The notes under the pieces: generated by a model
Database searches by the model: none
Told to the model about the DNA's origin: nothing
The model's input: only the letters and a program-made list of their open reading frames with translations
In this document: positions 6,269 through 9,411 of the stretch, in pieces
Numbering within the stretch: the stretch's first letter is position 1
Layout of the letters: each line of letters begins with the position of its first letter
Program-made: the position numbers and the translations under genes
Origin: Bacteroidales bacterium
GTDB lineage: Bacteria > Bacteroidota > Bacteroidia > Bacteroidales > F082
Reading direction: 5' to 3'
NCBI GenBank assembly: GCA_020853175.1
Contig: JADYZK010000486.1
Coordinates: 1 to 9,411 of the forward strand
Length of the DNA stretch: 9,411 nucleotides

Positions 6269-6269
6269 T

Positions 6270-6797
6270 ATGCGTATTTTCAATTTTTTGAGGTTGTTTA
6301 CTTTTGTAGCCCTCGTAGGATGCTCCAATGAATCGCCAAAAACTGAACCGCCCATTAACGATAAGCTTAGCGAATCCAGTTTGGTGGTAGCCAACAAATA
6401 TTTGGTGCGCAGCGAAGAAGAAAACATCATTGACTTTGTGAAAAGGTATGGCTGGAAGATGAAACAATCAGGCACCGGTTTACGTTATGTTATTGAAAAT
6501 AAAGGCAATGGACCATTGGTTGAATATGGAAACACGGTGATGATTGCCTATACAATTCGATTGCTCACCGGCGATATTGTTGCCAGCTCCGATAAAAATG
6601 GCTTAAAGCAATTCGTTTCGGGAAAGGGTGGCGTTGAAGCCGGCTTGGAAGAAGGCATTAAATTGATGCGAAAAGGCGACCAAGCGAAATTTATTTTACC
6701 TTCGCACCTCGCTTTCGGGCTGATGGGCGATGGTGAAAAAATTCCCCCACGTGCCAGCTTAGTGTATGAAGTGGAATTGATAAAAATTCAACAATAA
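6270..6797 (+). CDS. gldI: GldI-like FKBP-type peptidyl-prolyl isomerase lipoprotein
   Basis: The protein has 175 residues, close to the length I recall for Flavobacterium GldI (about 174). The N-terminus is a lipoprotein signal with lipobox LVGC (C18). A spacer with a helical part (about 45-64) leads to one FKBP domain (about 67-175). GldI is an FKBP-related lipoprotein needed for gliding in F. johnsoniae. Against canonical FKBP, several pocket residues differ: the FD pair is V104-A105, the floor Trp is L126 (EAGLEEG), the LAYG Tyr is F149 and the last aromatic is Y166. Isomerase activity may therefore be weak or lost. IPP (158-160) remains. It starts one base after the phosphoesterase stop and is probably translationally coupled. 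From memory, the order DHH gene then gldI recurs in Bacteroidota. The gldI name is likely but unproven; another FKBP lipoprotein of similar size is the alternative. Confidence 0.72.
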   Translation: MRIFNFLRLFTFVALVGCSNESPKTEPPINDKLSESSLVVANKYLVRSEEENIIDFVKRYGWKMKQSGTGLRYVIENKGNGPLVEYGNTVMIAYTIRLLTGDIVASSDKNGLKQFVSGKGGVEAGLEEGIKLMRKGDQAKFILPSHLAFGLMGDGEKIPPRASLVYEVELIKIQQ

Positions 6798-6816
6798 AAC
6801 GACATTTGAATCATAC

Positions 6817-6833
6817 ATCTATATTGTATAGAT
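6817..6833. promoter_or_regulatory. Perfect 17-bp dyad overlapping the -7 box of the two-domain FKBP gene
   Basis: Arms ATCTATA (6817-6823) and TATAGAT (6827-6833) are perfect complements around TTG. The right arm overlaps the TAGATTTG promoter box, the position of a typical repressor operator. No T-run follows, so it is not a terminator of gldI. Confidence 0.55.
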
Positions 6834-6836
6834 TTG
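6829..6836 (+). promoter_or_regulatory. Putative promoter of the two FKBP genes (TTTG-N20-TAGATTTG)
   Basis: TAGATTTG matches TAnnTTTG. A full TTTG -33 lies at 6805-6808 with 20 nt between, the best promoter match in the window. The start would be near 6843, about 30 bases before the ATG at 6874. The FKBP pair can thus be expressed apart from gldI. Confidence 0.6.
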
Positions 6837-6873
6837 TAAATCAATAATTTAATTCTTAATTTTATCATTTAAA

Positions 6874-7737
6874 ATGCAGTTTAAAAATCTCTTTTTAATG
6901 TTGGTTTTGGCCACTGTTTTTACAGTTCAGGCTTGCGGTCAAGATCATTACAACGAAAGCCCAACGGGTTTGAAGTATAAATTTATCAGAGGCAAAGGCG
7001 CTGATGCAACTCCAAAGCCAAGCGATATTGTTACAGTGAAGATGGACTATTTTATTGACGATTCGCTTTTATTTTCGAGCAGTAACTTGGATAAAGCCAT
7101 GCTTTTTCCTCTTAATGCGCCGGCTTATACCGGTGACTTTTTCGAAGGCATCAGCACCATGAGTGCAGGCGACTCAGCAAGTTTTCTTTGCAGGGCCGAT
7201 TCTATTTTTACTCATGTTTTTAGGGTAAAACACATGCCGAATTTTGTTCAACCCGAATCGGTGATGCGTTTTGAAATTGCCTTGGATAGTTTTACAACAA
7301 AGGAAGCTTATGATGAATTGAAAAAATCGGAGGCTAAAGACCTGATTGATAACAGCAATAAAGCTTTAACGGACTATTTACTTGCTAAAGGTATTACCGT
7401 TCAGCCTACCGAAAGTGGTCTTTATTTTATTGAAACAGAAAAAGGCACAGGCAACCAACCTAAGCATGGCGACAGGGTGATGGTACATTACCGTGGTACT
7501 TTGCTCGACGGAACAAAGTTTGATGCCTCGTACGACCGAAACAAACCCTTCGATTTTGTGTTGGGAATGGGACAAGTAATCAAGGGATGGGACGAAGGTT
7601 TGGCGCTGATGCACGAGGGAGGCAAAGCAACCCTTATATTGCCATACAATTTGGCTTATGGCGAACGTGCTGCCGGCACTATTCCACCTTTTAGTCCGCT
7701 CGTTTTTGAAGTTGAACTTATCGAAATAATTAAATAA
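6874..7737 (+). CDS. Two-domain FKBP-type peptidyl-prolyl isomerase lipoprotein
   Basis: The protein has 287 residues. The signal peptide ends in VQAC (C21), an imperfect lipobox, so a lipid anchor is likely but not certain. Domain A (about 32-140) is FKBP-like but lacks nearly all pocket residues. It carries a segment GDSASFLCRADSIF and then PNFVQPESVMRF, not the usual IPP loop. A charged helical linker (about 142-172) leads to domain B (about 181-287), a complete FKBP: Y206 in VHYRG, F216-D217 in KFDAS, F226, V235-I236 and W239 in QVIKGWDEG, Y262 in LAYGE, IPP at 270-272 and F278 in LVFEVEL. It should have prolyl-isomerase activity, speeding folding of envelope proteins, with domain A perhaps dimerising or holding clients as in Mip- or FkpA-like chaperones (inference). 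It has its own promoter. Its stop is five bases before the next FKBP gene. Confidence 0.92.
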   Translation: MQFKNLFLMLVLATVFTVQACGQDHYNESPTGLKYKFIRGKGADATPKPSDIVTVKMDYFIDDSLLFSSSNLDKAMLFPLNAPAYTGDFFEGISTMSAGDSASFLCRADSIFTHVFRVKHMPNFVQPESVMRFEIALDSFTTKEAYDELKKSEAKDLIDNSNKALTDYLLAKGITVQPTESGLYFIETEKGTGNQPKHGDRVMVHYRGTLLDGTKFDASYDRNKPFDFVLGMGQVIKGWDEGLALMHEGGKATLILPYNLAYGERAAGTIPPFSPLVFEVELIEIIK

Positions 7738-7742
7738 TACAA

Positions 7743-9080
7743 ATGAAAACAGAAAAATGGATGAAAGCAGCCTTGCTGATGGCAGTGTCTGCAGTGGCAT
7801 TTGTGGGTTGTAACAACAGCAAATACCCGGGTTTTAAAACAATGGATAATGGTGTAAACATCAAATACCACACCAAGGGCGAAGGCAACAAAAAGCCCGA
7901 AGTCAATTCCATGGTTACACTCAACATGAACTACGGTTTGGCCGACACCGTTTTGTTCGAAAGCGGATCACTGCCTGAACCTTTGGTTTTTCCGGTGATT
8001 GAACCTACTTTTCAAGGCGACCTTTATTCGGCCCTGACTTTACTCAATGTTGGCGATTCGGTAACTATTGCTTTTCCTGCCGACTCGTTTTTTATGGTGA
8101 TGGCACAAATGCCAAAATCGCCCGAATTTGTTAAGCCGGGCGATGTGATGTATTTTGACATCAAACTTGTTGACGTAAAAACAGAAGAGGAAACAAAAGC
8201 AGAACAACAAGCCATGATGCTGCAAATGAAAGCGCAAGAACAAGAAGTGTTGACGAAATATTTGGCCGATAAAAATATCACTACCGCGCCACTTGCATCA
8301 GGACTGTATTACACCGAAACCAAAAAAGGTTCAGGCCCACTTCCAAAGGTAGGTGATGTGCTCAAGGTTCATTTTTCGGTGAGTATGATTGAAGGCTTTC
8401 CATTGTTTTCAAATTTTGACAAAGAACCCATGGACATTGAGTTTGGACAGCAATTTGATACCAAAGGGTTTGATGAGGCTTTGGGATATTTGCGTAAAGG
8501 CACCAGAGCTAGCCTTATTGTCCCTTCCAACATCGCCTTTGATAGCACAGGCCGCAGCCAGATGATTCCTCCCTATTCAACCATTTTGTATGATGTTGAA
8601 TTGGTTGCTATTCGCGATAAAGCTGATGTGGAGCGTGAAAATGAAGCCAACAAAAAAAAGGCAGCTGCCGAATCTGAAAAGGCTCAAGTCATGGAAATGA
8701 AAAAAATTAGCGATTACCTAAAGACAAACAATGTAACTGTATCACCCACAGCAAGCGGGTTGTATTACATTGAAACTGTAAAGGGTACTGGAAAATCAGC
8801 TGAAAATGGAAAAAACATCAAAGCCCACTACACCTTGTATAATTTGGAAGGCAAAAAGCTTCAATCTTCACTGGATGGCGGACAACCATTTACCTTTGTA
8901 CTGGGCCAGGGTCAAGTGATTAAGGGATGGGACGAAGGTTTCTTAATGATGAAAGAAGGCGGAAAAGCCCGTTTCATCGTTCCTTCCTCATTGGCTTACG
9001 GTGGCACTGCCCGTGGCGAAGATATTCCTGCATTTTCACCACTTGTTTTCGATGTTGAATTCATCGAAGTGGTTGAATAA
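7743..9080 (+). CDS. Three-domain FKBP-type peptidyl-prolyl isomerase lipoprotein
   Basis: The protein has 445 residues. A signal peptide ends in the lipobox-like FVGC (C23). Domain A (about 37-145) resembles domain A of the preceding protein: GDSVTIAFPADSFF, then PEFVKPGDVMYFDI. Domain B (about 187-290) is a degenerate FKBP: the FD pair is L221-F222, the floor Trp is F243, the LAYG Tyr is F266 and the last aromatic is Y283, but IPP (275-277) is kept. Domain C (about 339-445) keeps QVIKGWDEG (W396), LAYG (Y419) and LVFDVEF (F436). Its FD pair is L373-Q374 and its IPP is IPA. Charged, probably coiled-coil linkers separate the domains (about 146-178 and 291-328). Activity, if any, comes from domain C and may be reduced. 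It is co-transcribed with the two-domain protein. The likely role is an envelope chaperone; the client is unknown. Confidence 0.9.
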   Translation: MKTEKWMKAALLMAVSAVAFVGCNNSKYPGFKTMDNGVNIKYHTKGEGNKKPEVNSMVTLNMNYGLADTVLFESGSLPEPLVFPVIEPTFQGDLYSALTLLNVGDSVTIAFPADSFFMVMAQMPKSPEFVKPGDVMYFDIKLVDVKTEEETKAEQQAMMLQMKAQEQEVLTKYLADKNITTAPLASGLYYTETKKGSGPLPKVGDVLKVHFSVSMIEGFPLFSNFDKEPMDIEFGQQFDTKGFDEALGYLRKGTRASLIVPSNIAFDSTGRSQMIPPYSTILYDVELVAIRDKADVERENEANKKKAAAESEKAQVMEMKKISDYLKTNNVTVSPTASGLYYIETVKGTGKSAENGKNIKAHYTLYNLEGKKLQSSLDGGQPFTFVLGQGQVIKGWDEGFLMMKEGGKARFIVPSSLAYGGTARGEDIPAFSPLVFDVEFIEVVE

Positions 9081-9097
9081 AACGTTTAAAAACATTC

Positions 9098-9135
9098 AAA
9101 AAAAGGCTTTCCGATATGAATTGGAAAGCCTTTTA
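9098..9135. terminator. Strong bidirectional intrinsic terminator
   Basis: Arms AAAAGGCTTTCC (9101-9112) and GGAAAGCCTTTT (9123-9134) pair perfectly over 12 bp. They extend into the loop by three more pairs, one a G-T wobble, leaving a 4-base ATGA loop. Seven A's at 9098-9104 give a T-run on the minus strand; TTTT ends the plus-strand stem. It serves the FKBP operon and the converging GH3 gene, 22 bases past the latter's stop. Confidence 0.9.
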
Positions 9136-9156
9136 TGGTTATCAAGAAAGTTAAAC

Positions 9157-9411
9157 CTATTCTTTCTTTTGTTTCGCAAGTAGCGAAAACGAAAACGATT
9201 TCACATCTTCTGAGCTGGTTCCAATCATCAAATCAAATTCACCCGGTTCGGAAGCCCACTCAAAATGCCTGTTGTAAAAAGCCAATAAGTCAGCGTAAAT
9301 TTTGAAGTTCACTTGTTTTGATTCGCCTGGCTGTAGAATTATCTTTTGAAATCCTTTAAGTTCTTTTACCGGTCGTGTCACTGAGGCCACTTTATCGTGG
9401 ATGTATAACTG
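9157..9411 (-). CDS. C-terminal fragment of a GH3 beta-glucosidase-like protein (Fn3-like domain)
   Basis: The frame is open to the window edge; 84 C-terminal residues are visible and the start is outside. They begin QLYIHDKVASVTRPVKELKGF, the hallmark opening of the fibronectin type III-like domain at the end of glycoside hydrolase family 3 beta-glucosidases and xylosidases. LQPGESKQVNF, FEWASEPGEFDLMIGTSS and a short charged tail (AKQKKE) follow. The catalytic domains lie upstream and cannot be seen, so substrate is unknown. The enzyme would probably be periplasmic and would release glucose or another sugar from oligosaccharides. GTG at 9388-9390 is an internal Val codon, not a start. The end is typical for the family and no T9SS sorting domain follows. 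The gene converges on the FKBP operon, separated by the shared terminator. Confidence 0.9.
   Translation of the reverse strand, partial: QLYIHDKVASVTRPVKELKGFQKIILQPGESKQVNFKIYADLLAFYNRHFEWASEPGEFDLMIGTSSEDVKSFSFSLLAKQKKE

Noticed and set aside
7378..7927. Minus-strand open frames over the FKBP genes
   Set aside because: They lie antisense to strongly recognisable FKBP domains, show no family motifs and have unlikely composition; they are shadows.
9388..9390. GTG as the start of a small 77-residue protein
   Set aside because: The frame continues upstream to the window edge with conserved GH3 C-terminal residues (QLYIHDK), so this is an internal Val codon.

Overview
The window looks like chromosomal DNA of a Bacteroidota species. 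The base composition is AT-rich. There is a type IX secretion (T9SS) C-terminal sorting domain on a peptidase, a GldI-type FKBP lipoprotein, a two-component pair with a TPR histidine kinase, and genes lacking clear Shine-Dalgarno sites. Promoter-like boxes fit the Bacteroidota primary-sigma consensus (TTTG, about 19 nt, TAnnTTTG). No tRNA, rRNA, CRISPR or insertion sequence was seen.

Layout. (1) Positions 1-1020 (+) hold the 3' part of a secreted subtilisin-like S8 peptidase with a T9SS sorting domain. (2) A bidirectional terminator separates it from a minus-strand operon (1069-3537): a TPR histidine kinase followed by its NarL/FixJ-type response regulator. The kinase's signal peptide appears to be cut by an in-frame TGA. 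(3) An AT-rich, gene-free spacer of about 570 bp (3538-4107) contains several short dyads and three GTAAACTT repeats, next to a small XRE-type regulator (4108-4647). (4) The regulator converges on ndk (4644-5063, minus), their stop codons sharing one TTAA. (5) Divergent from ndk is a plus-strand run: a DHH/DHHA1 phosphoesterase, a GldI-like FKBP lipoprotein, a two-domain FKBP lipoprotein and a three-domain FKBP lipoprotein (5243-9080). It ends in a strong terminator. (6) On the minus strand at the right edge is the C-terminal piece of a GH3 beta-glucosidase-like protein.

The most distinctive part is the FKBP series: three adjacent predicted lipoproteins with one, two and three FKBP-like domains. 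Of the six domains, only the last domain of the two-domain protein keeps a full canonical set of prolyl-isomerase pocket residues. The others have lost some or nearly all of them. This suggests envelope chaperones built by domain duplication, perhaps serving gliding or T9SS-related surface proteins (inference). Also worth checking are the kinase signal-peptide stop codon, the operator-like dyads upstream of the XRE regulator, and a 17-bp palindrome covering the -7 box of the two-domain FKBP gene.
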